DNA from: Pedobacter sp. D749
GTDB taxonomy: Bacteria > Bacteroidota > Bacteroidia > Sphingobacteriales > Sphingobacteriaceae
Assembly (NCBI RefSeq): GCF_019317285.1
Contig: NZ_CP079218.1
Span: 4,154,001-4,218,000 of the forward strand
DNA length: 64,000 nt
Direction of reading: 5' to 3'
This document shows positions 7,507 to 15,980 of this stretch, piece by piece. How positions within the stretch are numbered: the first letter of the stretch is position 1; each line of letters begins with the position of its first letter. The position numbers were made by a program, and so were the translations under genes. The notes beneath the pieces are model-generated. The model saw nothing but the letters and a program-made list of their open reading frames with translations. It did not search any database and was not told where the DNA came from.

Positions 7507-8829
7507 CTAGTAAAGTGTAAACTCTACACGACGGTTTTGTTGACGGCCTTTTGCTGTTTTATTGGTAGCAATTGGTTGGCCCATACCGTAACCTGTAGCT
7601 TCAATACGCGATGCATTTGCACCTTGAGAAACTAAGTAAGCTTTTACAGATTCTGCTCTATCTTTCGATAAACGCAAGTTTAATTCTTTTGAACCTGTAT
7701 TATCTGTATGACCAGCTAATTTTAAGCTAAAGTTTTTCTGAATCAATAATGCAGCAACTCTGTTTAAAGAGGCATAAGATTTAGAACGGATGGTTGCTTT
7801 ACCTAAATCGAATTCCAAGTTTTTAATCGCTTCGTTAACCACTTTACGATCTTCTTCAGTTACGATTACTTTTTCTACAACTTTTTCAGGAGTTTTTAAT
7901 GGACAACCAGCACCATCAACAACAGTTCCTGCTGGTGTATCCGGACATTTATCTAATTTATCAGCAACACCATCTCCATCTGTATCTTTCAGGATGTCGT
8001 TCATTTCTGAACGTAGTTTTGCATTCTCAGCTTTTTGAGCATTCAAATCAGATTTTAAACCATCTGCGGTTTGTCTTGCTTTTAATGCTTCATCATAAGT
8101 TAAAGCTACCGGATTATGGAAAGCCAATTGTTTTCCGGTACCTAAAGCAAATTCTAAACCAGCATATGCATAGTTGTATTTATCATTACTGCCTCTGTAG
8201 TAACCGTCTAAGTTGTCGCCATCAAGGAATGTAATTGTCCAACCTAAATCGAGGTTAACCGCATCAGAGATTTTAAACTTAGCACCTAAACCTACAGGAA
8301 TAATCAATTCGTTGATATTTTTATCACCTGCATATAAAAAAGTACCAGCTGCTGTGGTAATAGTAGGTTTATAACCTGCAATACCAGCACCGGCAGAAGC
8401 ATAAAGCTGTAAAGCATTCTCTTTTTTAAACATATCGATATTGAACATGTTTACTACAGCATTTAAACTTCCTGAATAAGATAATTGAGTATCAAAATCT
8501 TTTACAGGAGAGTTGTTTACCATACCATTTTCATAAGGCTCGGTATTATCGCCTTTTAATTTACCACGAACTCCATCTAAGCGAAGAGAGAAATAAGGTG
8601 TAAATTGTTTTTTAATGTAAAGGCCATAACCGAAACCTGATTTGTTATTACTGAAATCATTTTTTCCACCCAATGGTGATAATGGTGTAAGTACACCGGC
8701 GTTTACGCCGACAGACCAGGTTCTGAAAGTTGTTGTTGAAGTTGCAGGGCTATCTTGAGCTGAGGCAACCGACCCAATTAATAAACCAGCAAGTGCAACT
8801 GGTAGGGTTTTGAATAATTGTAGTTTCAT
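7507..8829 (-). CDS. OmpA-family outer-membrane porin with thrombospondin type 3 repeat
   Basis: A 440-residue outer-membrane protein. Signal peptide residues 1-24 end in SVASAQ; residues about 35-235 form the beta-barrel (alternating aromatic strands ending ...AYAGLEFALG). A calcium-binding TSP3 segment follows (DTDGDGVADKLDKCPDTPAG, about residues 284-303), then the OmpA peptidoglycan-binding domain with the signature LAGHTDNTGSKELNLRLSKD and the closing GRQQNRRVEF. It probably anchors the outer membrane to the cell wall. It is a single-gene unit with its own promoter (8882-8913) and terminator. Confidence 0.93.
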   Translation of the reverse strand: MKLQLFKTLPVALAGLLIGSVASAQDSPATSTTTFRTWSVGVNAGVLTPLSPLGGKNDFSNNKSGFGYGLYIKKQFTPYFSLRLDGVRGKLKGDNTEPYENGMVNNSPVKDFDTQLSYSGSLNAVVNMFNIDMFKKENALQLYASAGAGIAGYKPTITTAAGTFLYAGDKNINELIIPVGLGAKFKISDAVNLDLGWTITFLDGDNLDGYYRGSNDKYNYAYAGLEFALGTGKQLAFHNPVALTYDEALKARQTADGLKSDLNAQKAENAKLRSEMNDILKDTDGDGVADKLDKCPDTPAGTVVDGAGCPLKTPEKVVEKVIVTEEDRKVVNEAIKNLEFDLGKATIRSKSYASLNRVAALLIQKNFSLKLAGHTDNTGSKELNLRLSKDRAESVKAYLVSQGANASRIEATGYGMGQPIATNKTAKGRQQNRRVEFTLY

Positions 8830-8881
8830 AATTTTATGTATAACGTTGGATAGCGTCTCTCAGTCTTTACAATTGCCATAC

Positions 8882-8913
8882 CAAAAATACAATTGGGTAA
8901 AAATACTTATCAA
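8882..8913 (-). promoter_or_regulatory. Bacteroidetes-type promoter of the OmpA-family gene
   Basis: On the minus strand, TTG at 8911-8913, a 21-base spacer and TATTTTTG at 8882-8889 fit TTG/TAnnTTTG. The leader would be about 45 bases. Confidence 0.65.
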
Positions 8914-9163
8914 CTTTTCAACACTAATTACCTATGAAGCAAACGTGTAGAAATAAAAAAAATAGTTAAAAAAGTAAGCACACCGCTAAAAGCGCCTCAT
9001 TTTATGGATTTCCATAAAAAACTTAAGTTTCAGCATTCAAAACCTGTTTAACTGCCATTTTACAGATCAATGCTGATACCGGGGATTTCTGAATAACAGA
9101 TAAATATTTACAATTCTCTTCTTGGTCGATTATCACCTGATATTGTATCTACTTTATTATATA
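8914..9163. other. Intergenic stretch, no gene seen
   Basis: AT-rich spacer between the OmpA-family promoter and the DUF885 stop. The only structure noticed is the hairpin TTTTATGGA-TT-TCCATAAAA at 9000-9019, which has no clear U-tract downstream on the minus strand and so is not called a terminator. Confidence 0.5.
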
Positions 9164-10873
9164 TCAATTGATATCACCGGCAAATTTCCATCTGGTACTA
9201 AAATTTTCTGGCAATTGCTGGTTGGTTAATAAGGCTCTTACCATTTCTACGGGCATATTATTTTCGTGCAATATGCGATTATGAAACTCAACATTGGTCA
9301 TTTTACCGCTTTCTACCAATTCTTTGTGCAACGCCCTAAATTGTAATCCGCCTAACATGTATCCAATTTGATACAACGGCCCATACCCACCGGTAAACGA
9401 TCTTCGTACTTCAGCCACTGCATTGGCACGCTCAAAACCAACACGATCTACTAAAAAGTCGATACACTGCTGAGGTGTCCATTTACCTAAATGGTAATTC
9501 ATCGAAAAAACAATACGCGCACAACGGTGCATGCGCCAAAAAAGCATTCCAATTTTATCTCCCGGAGATTTTGCGAAATTCTGGTCCCACAGCAACATCT
9601 CCCAGTACAGCGACCAGCCTTCCGTCCAGAAAGGAGTACCAAATACTTTGCGATAAGGCTTGTAGCGGCTTTGCATAAAATATTGAAGGTTGTGTCCCGG
9701 AATAAGTTCATGAAAAACTACGGCTCTTGAAAAATGCCTGTTATTACCGCGCAGGGTCATCATTTTCGCATCTTCGCTCATGTCTTCTGTCGGATAAGCA
9801 ATTAATACGGATTCGCCACCCAGAAAAAACGGAGCAAATAATTGTTCCTTCGGACTTAACATGCGCATGCGCCAGCCTTCTTTGGCCAGGGAAGGAATGG
9901 CGATGAGTTTATTTTTTTCTACAAAATTGATGGCTTCATTGGCTAGTTCATAAACAAGTTCAGGCTGTTTACCTAATTCAGGGTAATCGGTTTTTACCTT
10001 TTCCAATGCTTTTTTCCAATCGTTACCAAAGCCCATTGATTGGGAGGCTTTTAGCATTTCGGCATCACACCAGGCAAATTCCCTCATTGCAATAGCCTCA
10101 ATCTGCTCAGGTGTATAAGCAATCATCTCATCGTTTAAACTGCTTAATAGAGCCGTTCTTCCTATCGGATTACCAATAATACCACTTCCATCATCTTTGG
10201 CATTAGAGGGTTTAGCTATTTTATCCAGTACAAGAGCGTATTCCTTTAATGCGTCTACTACATCCGGATAAACTGCTTTTGTGGCTTTGGTAAATTGCGG
10301 ATCGTAACCATCATAAAATTTATAAGCTTCAGTAAATACAGCCAGGTATTGATTCACAGTTTGCTCTGCCCAGGAAGCCTGTACCGGTGTCACAATCAAA
10401 TCTTTATTTTTTACTGCCTTTGTGGTTTGCTGAATAGCCTCTTTCAGTTGTTCAAACTGTTGTTGAATAATTTTACCGTCTTGTTGTGTACCAATTCTTC
10501 GTTTTGCCTCAAAATCTAATACTGTTTTGGCAAAAGGCAAAGTAAAAATATTGCTTTTAAATTCGGCGTATTGCTGTTGCAAAATGGCCGAATCTGATCG
10601 GATATTGCGTTTAAGCAAAATATAATCTACCCTTTCGTTTGCAGTTAGCTTTTTAAAAGGCAATGCCCTTAACTGTTTTTGCCATTCGGTATAAAAGCTT
10701 TCCATCCGCGTAAAGTATTCATCTGATCGCTTGAGCGTATATTTACGGTTAAGCATGGTCTCGTCTGCTTGGTATTGATTAATCAGTGGACTTACCAGGC
10801 TGGCTTCATTAGTTTGAGCGTGTGATTGTACCGCAACGGTTAGAAACAAAAATATAGAAAATAGTTTGCGCAT
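9164..10873 (-). CDS. DUF885-family protein, putative zinc peptidase, secreted
   Basis: 569 residues from the ATG at 10871-10873; the frame extends upstream for 11 codons, but the start MRKLFSIFLFLTVAVQSHAQ gives a clean signal peptide. The family's metal-binding-type motif is AVVFHELIPGHNLQYF (HExxxGH), with FWTEGWSLYWEM downstream supplying a conserved Glu. Residues after the signal form the long helical body usual for DUF885. The family is annotated as a possible peptidase with little biochemistry. It is monocistronic, 138 bases downstream of the gamma-glutamyltransferase stop, and periplasmic peptide degradation is a reasonable inference. Confidence 0.85.
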   Translation of the reverse strand: MRKLFSIFLFLTVAVQSHAQTNEASLVSPLINQYQADETMLNRKYTLKRSDEYFTRMESFYTEWQKQLRALPFKKLTANERVDYILLKRNIRSDSAILQQQYAEFKSNIFTLPFAKTVLDFEAKRRIGTQQDGKIIQQQFEQLKEAIQQTTKAVKNKDLIVTPVQASWAEQTVNQYLAVFTEAYKFYDGYDPQFTKATKAVYPDVVDALKEYALVLDKIAKPSNAKDDGSGIIGNPIGRTALLSSLNDEMIAYTPEQIEAIAMREFAWCDAEMLKASQSMGFGNDWKKALEKVKTDYPELGKQPELVYELANEAINFVEKNKLIAIPSLAKEGWRMRMLSPKEQLFAPFFLGGESVLIAYPTEDMSEDAKMMTLRGNNRHFSRAVVFHELIPGHNLQYFMQSRYKPYRKVFGTPFWTEGWSLYWEMLLWDQNFAKSPGDKIGMLFWRMHRCARIVFSMNYHLGKWTPQQCIDFLVDRVGFERANAVAEVRRSFTGGYGPLYQIGYMLGGLQFRALHKELVESGKMTNVEFHNRILHENNMPVEMVRALLTNQQLPENFSTRWKFAGDIN

Positions 10874-11011
10874 AGCGATCTGGTCATTTTGAATTGGTTG
10901 ATGCAATATAACTAAACCACTAAGTATTGCTGCAGGGCAGCTATGTAACTTATTTAAAGATATTAGATTAAATTAACTCAGGCAGATCGTACTTTGTTAC
11001 GCTAAAATGGC

Positions 11012-12733
11012 TTACCAGCCAATAGCTTTATCATCCCCTCTCGGGTCGGCACCACCCTGATAGTTACCCCAGTTTGTCCTTAAAATGGCATCAACCCTCC
11101 CAATTGGGCCTCTTTGCAAGATTTTATAACCTTTAGCTTTTAATTTTTCTATTGATAAGCTATCGATAGCATCTTTTTCTATATACACCTCATCCGGCAG
11201 CCATTGATGATGAAACTTTTTAGCAGCCACAGCAGATTGCATAGACATGTCGAAATCGATTACATTAATAATGGTTTGAAATACGGAAGTGATAATGGTT
11301 GATCCGCCTGGCGTACCCACCACCATAAATAGTTTTCCATCTTTCTCCACGATGCTCGGCGTCATAGAGCTTAACATTCGTTTATTAGGTGCAATGGCAT
11401 TTGCTTCTCCCCCTACCAAGCCATACATATTGGGTGCTCCAGGTTTAACAGAAAAATCGTCCATTTCGTTATTCAACAAAAACCCAGCCCCTTTTACGGC
11501 AACTAACGATCCGTAAGAACCATTTAAAGTAGTGGTAATGGAAACGGCATTTCCATCGCGGTCTACAATGGAGAAATGTGTGGTTTCTTCGTGTTCTGCA
11601 CCTTTTATTTCGCCGGCCAAAACAGCACTGCTTGGTGTTGCAGCTACCCAGCTAAAGTTTGCCATACGGTTTTTGTTATAGTCGGCGCTCAACATTTGTT
11701 GTTGTGGAACAGCATAAAAATCAGGATCGCCTAAATGTGTTGCCCGATCGGCATACACTCTTCTTTCAGCTTCTACCATTACCTGTACGGTTGAATCGGC
11801 ATTGTGCCCCCATTTTTTTAAAGGATAAGGCTCTACAGATTGGAGCAATTGGATTAAGGCTATACCTCCACTCGAAGTAGGCGGCATGGTAATAATTTTA
11901 TAACCTCTATAATTCCCAGTAATGGGCTTGCGCCAGGTAGCGTGATAATTTTTTAAGTCTTCTTTTGTTATAAGTCCTTTGCCACGCTTCATTTCTGCCA
12001 CAAGCGAATCGGCCACAGCGCCTTCATAAAAACCTACCCTGCCTTTTTCCTGTATCTGTTTTAGGGTATTACCCAATTCTTGTTGAATCAGAAGATCATT
12101 TTCCTGCCAGGTTTTTTCTAAATTTACAAAGGCCGTTCCATTTGGATTAAAATCCATAAATTGTCTATGCAAACTATTCAATTCACCAGCCTGCCGTTTG
12201 GTAATTTTAAAACCGTTTTGCGCCAGGTCTATTGCTGGCTGCAATACCTGAGCCCAGGAAAGCTTTCCATATTTCTTGTGCGCCTCCACCATACCATCTA
12301 CTGATCCTGGTACGCCCGCAGCTAAATGTCCATATAAACTTTTATCTACAATTGGATTGCCGGCCGAATCGAGATACATATCTCTGCTTGCTGCTGCGGC
12401 TGCTTTTTCTCTAAAATCTAAGGCATTTATTTCGCCGTTTGCACCCCGGTAAACCATAAAACCTCCCCCACCAATATTCCCCGCGTTTGGGTAAACCACA
12501 GCCAGCGCAAACTGAACAGCTACAGCTGCATCAACTGCATTTCCTCCCTTTTTCAAAATAGCGATCCCCACCTGTGATGCTTCGGGATGGGCAGAAACCA
12601 CCATTCCATTTTTATATTCACCACTGTTGTTTTTGCCTAATTGCCCGGTTACACAACCAGCCAATAACAGCACAACACTTAGGTATATTAATGATCTTTT
12701 AAAGTTATTGAGGGGCTTTATAGCTTTCTGCAT
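11012..12733 (-). CDS. ggt: Gamma-glutamyltransferase, lipoprotein
   Basis: A 573-residue N-terminal nucleophile hydrolase that splits gamma-glutamyl bonds of glutathione and related peptides. It has a lipoprotein signal (VVLLLAGC, lipid-bearing Cys about residue 27). The autoprocessing site is visible: T384-T385-H in EETTHFSIVDRDGNAVS, where T384 should become the N-terminus of the small subunit. GGGGFMVYRG and the lid segment MDDFSVKPGAPN are also family features. Its start overlaps the end of the upstream acyl-CoA ligase gene by 29 bases, so the two are probably co-transcribed. Function is secure; the link with fatty-acid activation is unexplained. Confidence 0.92.
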   Translation of the reverse strand: MQKAIKPLNNFKRSLIYLSVVLLLAGCVTGQLGKNNSGEYKNGMVVSAHPEASQVGIAILKKGGNAVDAAVAVQFALAVVYPNAGNIGGGGFMVYRGANGEINALDFREKAAAAASRDMYLDSAGNPIVDKSLYGHLAAGVPGSVDGMVEAHKKYGKLSWAQVLQPAIDLAQNGFKITKRQAGELNSLHRQFMDFNPNGTAFVNLEKTWQENDLLIQQELGNTLKQIQEKGRVGFYEGAVADSLVAEMKRGKGLITKEDLKNYHATWRKPITGNYRGYKIITMPPTSSGGIALIQLLQSVEPYPLKKWGHNADSTVQVMVEAERRVYADRATHLGDPDFYAVPQQQMLSADYNKNRMANFSWVAATPSSAVLAGEIKGAEHEETTHFSIVDRDGNAVSITTTLNGSYGSLVAVKGAGFLLNNEMDDFSVKPGAPNMYGLVGGEANAIAPNKRMLSSMTPSIVEKDGKLFMVVGTPGGSTIITSVFQTIINVIDFDMSMQSAVAAKKFHHQWLPDEVYIEKDAIDSLSIEKLKAKGYKILQRGPIGRVDAILRTNWGNYQGGADPRGDDKAIGW

Positions 12734-14480
12734 CCTTATATATTTTTTCGATTACCGCATTGTTTTTTTCGGTAATTACCTTTCTTTTTAAACTTAATTT
12801 TGGGGTAAGCTCGCCACCATCTATGCTCCACTCTTTAGGTAACAGTGCAAATCTTTTTACCTGTTCCCATTTACCAAAACCTACATTCGCAGCTTCGATA
12901 ACCTCGTTATATTTAGTGAGTACCTGTTCGTTTTTAATAATCTCTTCATTCGACGTAAAGGTAATGCCTTTTCTGCCTGCCCAGGTTTTTAAGGTTTCGA
13001 AATTTGGAACAATAAGTGCAGAAGGGAATTTTCGGTTTTCACCCAGAACCATAATCTGTTCGATAAAAATTGATTCTTTATATTTATTCTCCAGCATTTG
13101 TGGGGCAACGTATTTACCGCCTGCTGTTTTAAACATTTCTTTTTTACGGTCGGTGATTTTTAAAAAACGACCATCAACCAATTCTCCAATATCTCCGGTA
13201 TGGAACCATCCTTCCTGATCAACCGCCTCATCAGTTAAGTCAGGTCGGTTGTAATAGCCTTTCATTACCTGATGTCCTTTGGTTAAAACTTCACCATCTG
13301 GCGCTATTTTAACTTCCACACCTTTAATTACTTCACCAACGGTACCAAACATGGTTCCGCCTAAATGGTTAACCGTTATTACTGGTGAGGTTTCGGTTAG
13401 TCCATAGCCTTCAAAAACAGGCATACCAGCCGCCCAGAATATTCTGGCTAAACGCGGATTTAGTGCCGCCCCGCCTGATACGATCACTACAATTTCGCCG
13501 CCCAATGCTTCCTGCCATTTTTTGAAAACCAGCTTACGGGCAATCCCCAGTTTGAAGTTATACCAGGCACCCGCATCAATAGTATATTTTTCTGCTAAAG
13601 CTACCGACCAGAAGAAAATTCCTTTTTTAATTCCTTTTAATGCTTTACCCTTTTCCATTATCTTATCATACACTTTTTCGAGAAGTCTTGGAACGGTAGA
13701 GAACACATTAGGTTTTACATGTTGAATATCGGCTACAATAGTTTCCATACTTTCTGCATAGTAAATTTCTGTGTGATTGAACAGATACAAATAAATGATC
13801 ATCCGCTCAAAAATATGTGATAAAGGCAGAAAACTTAAGCCTTTTTTAACGCCTTCTGGTATAACTACAGCCGAGTTTACAAAATTTGCGACTAAGTTAT
13901 TATGCGTTAACATTACTCCTTTAGGTGTTCCTGTTGTACCAGAAGTATAAATTAAGGTTAAAATATCTTCGGGTGTTACTTTTGCACGATATTCTTCCAA
14001 ATTAATATCGGTACTCGCCTTGCCCAGTTCAATTAACGTATTCCAGTTTTCAGTTTCCGTAATTTCGTTAAAGCTATAAATCTTAATATCCGGATTTATG
14101 GCATCGGCACAAGGTTTAATTTTTTTATACAATTCTTCATCAGCTACAAAAATAATGGCGACTTCTGCATCTTTTAGAATAAACTGAATATCATGCTCGG
14201 CTAAAGTTGGATATAAAGGAATCTGATAAGCTCCGATCTGGTTGGCTGCAAAATCGGCAATATTCCACTCAGGCCGGTTATGAGACATTACCGCAACCCT
14301 ACCACCTTTGCCTATACCATTTTTAATTAATCCACGACTTAGGTTATCTACAGCATTACAAAAATCGACTGTACTATAATTTATCCATTTTCCGTTAATT
14401 TTTCCACTAATGAATTCCTGCTTAGGATTTTCGAGGCTGTATTTCAAAAGATCAAAAACCCGTTTAATTTCTGCCGCCAT
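12705..14480 (-). CDS. Long-chain fatty-acid--CoA ligase (AMP-forming)
   Basis: A 591-residue ANL-superfamily enzyme that activates free fatty acids with ATP and CoA. Motifs are in order: the P-loop LIYTSGTTGTPKGVMLTHNN (about residues 178-197), the adenine-binding GYGLTETSP, and the hinge/lysine region GWFHTGDIGEL followed by LKITDRKKEMFKTAGGKYVA. The length fits the FadD/Faa group common in Bacteroidetes. Its promoter has the same ATGCAAGCAT box as the marR promoter, so it probably feeds the beta-oxidation operon at 1-5.5 kb under the same control. The ggt gene overlaps its 3' end. Confidence 0.93.
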   Translation of the reverse strand: MAAEIKRVFDLLKYSLENPKQEFISGKINGKWINYSTVDFCNAVDNLSRGLIKNGIGKGGRVAVMSHNRPEWNIADFAANQIGAYQIPLYPTLAEHDIQFILKDAEVAIIFVADEELYKKIKPCADAINPDIKIYSFNEITETENWNTLIELGKASTDINLEEYRAKVTPEDILTLIYTSGTTGTPKGVMLTHNNLVANFVNSAVVIPEGVKKGLSFLPLSHIFERMIIYLYLFNHTEIYYAESMETIVADIQHVKPNVFSTVPRLLEKVYDKIMEKGKALKGIKKGIFFWSVALAEKYTIDAGAWYNFKLGIARKLVFKKWQEALGGEIVVIVSGGAALNPRLARIFWAAGMPVFEGYGLTETSPVITVNHLGGTMFGTVGEVIKGVEVKIAPDGEVLTKGHQVMKGYYNRPDLTDEAVDQEGWFHTGDIGELVDGRFLKITDRKKEMFKTAGGKYVAPQMLENKYKESIFIEQIMVLGENRKFPSALIVPNFETLKTWAGRKGITFTSNEEIIKNEQVLTKYNEVIEAANVGFGKWEQVKRFALLPKEWSIDGGELTPKLSLKRKVITEKNNAVIEKIYKDAESYKAPQ

Positions 14481-14626
14481 ATGAATTGTATATTATTTGG
14501 TTAAGTTAAAAAAATCAAACATAATGATTGCTACCTATTATGCCTTTTTAATGAAAATAACACCTCGTAGTTATTAAAACGCTGTATTTACTTTCTGTTA
14601 AAATATTTTAATAAACTTAGTGATTA

Positions 14627-14659
14627 CAAAATTACTATGCAAGCATTGTTTTTGTCCAA
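14627..14659 (-). promoter_or_regulatory. Promoter of the acyl-CoA ligase gene with embedded MarR-type box
   Basis: On the minus strand, TTG (14657-14659), a 22-base spacer and TAATTTTG (14627-14634) fit the Bacteroidetes promoter. The spacer contains TATGCAAGCAT-like sequence (14636-14646), identical over 11 bases to the core of the inverted repeat at the marR start site. A repressor bound there would block the promoter. The leader would be about 140 bases, longer than usual. The box also lies 88 bases upstream of the divergent gene at 14735. Confidence 0.5.
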
Positions 14660-14734
14660 CTGAATTTTTACCTAAAAAGTATAATCGGCATTAAAGTTGC
14701 TAGGGGATATACTTTAATTTAATAAAAAAGTACT

Positions 14735-15211
14735 ATGAGAAAATTATTTACAATTTTAGGATGCATTGCATTATTCGCATTAACAACAACTAACGTTAAA
14801 GCGCAGAATTACAAAAACGCAATTGGTGGTCGTTTTGGAAGTTACAACGGTGTTTCTTTTAAAACTGGCCTAAATAAAGGCGCTATGTTAGAGTTAATTG
14901 GAAATTTTAGAAGTAACAGCGGTTTTAGCTGGGTACAATTAACAGGATTATATGAAGTTTATAATCCAATTAAAGGTGCTGATGGCTTAAATTGGTACTA
15001 CGGTGGTGGTGCAAGTGTTGGCTCTGTGAAAAATAAAGTTATTGATGAAAGCGACATTTACTTAGGTTTAAATGGTGTTTTAGGTTTAGATTATAAATTT
15101 AAAGGCGCTCCAATTAACTTATCATTAGATTGGATTCCTACTTTAAGATTAACTCCTGATACTGATTTTTACAGTGGAGACGTTGGTTTAGGCGTTCGTT
15201 TTACTTTCTAA
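14735..15211 (+). CDS. Small outer-membrane beta-barrel protein
   Basis: 158 residues with a signal peptide (MRKLFTILGCIALF..., cleaved after VKAQ at about 24). The mature part is Gly/aromatic rich with alternating strands and ends in GVGLGVRFTF-like sequence (terminal Phe), typical of eight-stranded outer-membrane barrels. I cannot name a function. It is monocistronic with its own terminator and divergent from the acyl-CoA ligase gene; the shared spacer carries the candidate MarR box, so a fatty-acid link is possible but unproven. Confidence 0.8.
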   Translation: MRKLFTILGCIALFALTTTNVKAQNYKNAIGGRFGSYNGVSFKTGLNKGAMLELIGNFRSNSGFSWVQLTGLYEVYNPIKGADGLNWYYGGGASVGSVKNKVIDESDIYLGLNGVLGLDYKFKGAPINLSLDWIPTLRLTPDTDFYSGDVGLGVRFTF

Positions 15212-15228
15212 ACATTAGAAAAAACCAA

Positions 15229-15266
15229 AAAAAACGCTAAGAAAACTTTTCTTGGCGGTTTTTTTA
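15229..15266 (+). terminator. Rho-independent terminator after the beta-barrel gene
   Basis: Stem CGCTAAGAA / TTCTTGGCG with one G-T pair and a short loop, flanked by an A-tract before and a T-tract after. It starts 18 bases past the stop at 15211. Confidence 0.8.
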
Positions 15267-15360
15267 CGTAAAACTTTTAATGCTGGAAGATTCGGTTCAG
15301 GTTTTGATATACTTCCAGGCTAGCGTATTGCGCTGGGCGCTAAGCGTAAATTAAAAACAT

Positions 15361-15400
15361 AAAAAATCCCGTAGGAAATTAATCTTACGGGATTTTTTAT
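15361..15400 (-). terminator. Terminator after the TonB-C-like gene (twin copy A)
   Basis: ATCCCGTAGGA-AATTAA-TCTTACGGGAT with A/T tracts, 33 bases downstream of the stop at 15433. It is nearly identical, including the AATTAA loop, to the hairpin at 15899-15936 on the other side of the same gene. Confidence 0.8.
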
Positions 15401-15432
15401 ACATACTGTTTTAACTTTAATTGATATTTTAA

Positions 15433-15867
15433 TTATTGATAACACAAGGTAAGCCGTGTTTGGAAACTCATTGCTACATTTTTATTGTTACACCGTGCAG
15501 GTACCCAGTTCGGACAGGTTTCTAATAATTTGATCAGGTTACGATCCAATTGCGTATAATCTTTAGGTAGTTTGTTGGAAATACCAACGTTTTTTACACG
15601 GCCGGAAGCATCTATTATAAAAGTTGGAAGAACAGTTGATTGTAAACGTCCATTATTTACTCCATTTAATGAAACATTTGACATAAATTTATAAAATTTA
15701 GCAATTCCGCCTGGATACTTTGGCATTGTATCTACTTCTGAATACACGAAGAACTTCAATTGTTTGTTATAATAACCCTTACAAGATGCTTGTTGTGCAA
15801 AAACTTGATTATCCTTCAAAAATGAAAAGGTTAAAAGGCATAATATAAACAGAAAGAGCTTTATCAT
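15433..15867 (-). CDS. Secreted TonB C-terminal-domain-like protein
   Basis: A 144-residue protein with a signal peptide (LFLFILCLLTFSFL, cleavage near VFAQ). The mature part resembles the Bacteroidetes TonB C-terminal fold: EVDTMPKYPGGIAKFYKFMS, then VLPTFIIDASGRVKNVGISN and the closing LLETCPNWVPARCNNKNVA, where full TonB proteins usually have a WxPGxxNGKPV sequence. There is no transmembrane anchor and no proline-rich linker, so it is not a normal energy transducer. It has cysteine pairs that could form disulfides. The gene is flanked on both sides by near-identical terminators. Confidence 0.7.
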   Translation of the reverse strand: MIKLFLFILCLLTFSFLKDNQVFAQQASCKGYYNKQLKFFVYSEVDTMPKYPGGIAKFYKFMSNVSLNGVNNGRLQSTVLPTFIIDASGRVKNVGISNKLPKDYTQLDRNLIKLLETCPNWVPARCNNKNVAMSFQTRLTLCYQ

Positions 15868-15898
15868 ATTCGGTATTTGTTAAACAAATATCTTCAAT

Positions 15899-15936
15899 AA
15901 AAAATCCTGTAAGAAATTAATCTTACAGGATTTTTT
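15899..15936 (-). terminator. Terminator after the M61 peptidase gene (twin copy B)
   Basis: Perfect 11-bp stem ATCCTGTAAGA / TCTTACAGGAT with an AATTAA loop and A/T tracts, 45 bases downstream of the stop at 15981. Compared with 15361-15400 the stem has a compensatory C-G to T-A change, so the structure is conserved. Confidence 0.8.
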
Positions 15937-15980
15937 GTGCCTTGACTAAAGACTCAAGACTGAGGACTTAAGACTACGGA

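Noticed and set aside
7405..7635. Plus-strand ORF of 76 codons
   Set aside because: It overlaps the terminator and the 3' end of the OmpA-family gene in antisense, and its protein has no recognisable feature.
15433..15867. TonB energy transducer
   Set aside because: It has a cleavable signal peptide but no membrane anchor or proline-rich spacer, so it cannot be a standard TonB; only C-terminal-domain similarity is claimed.
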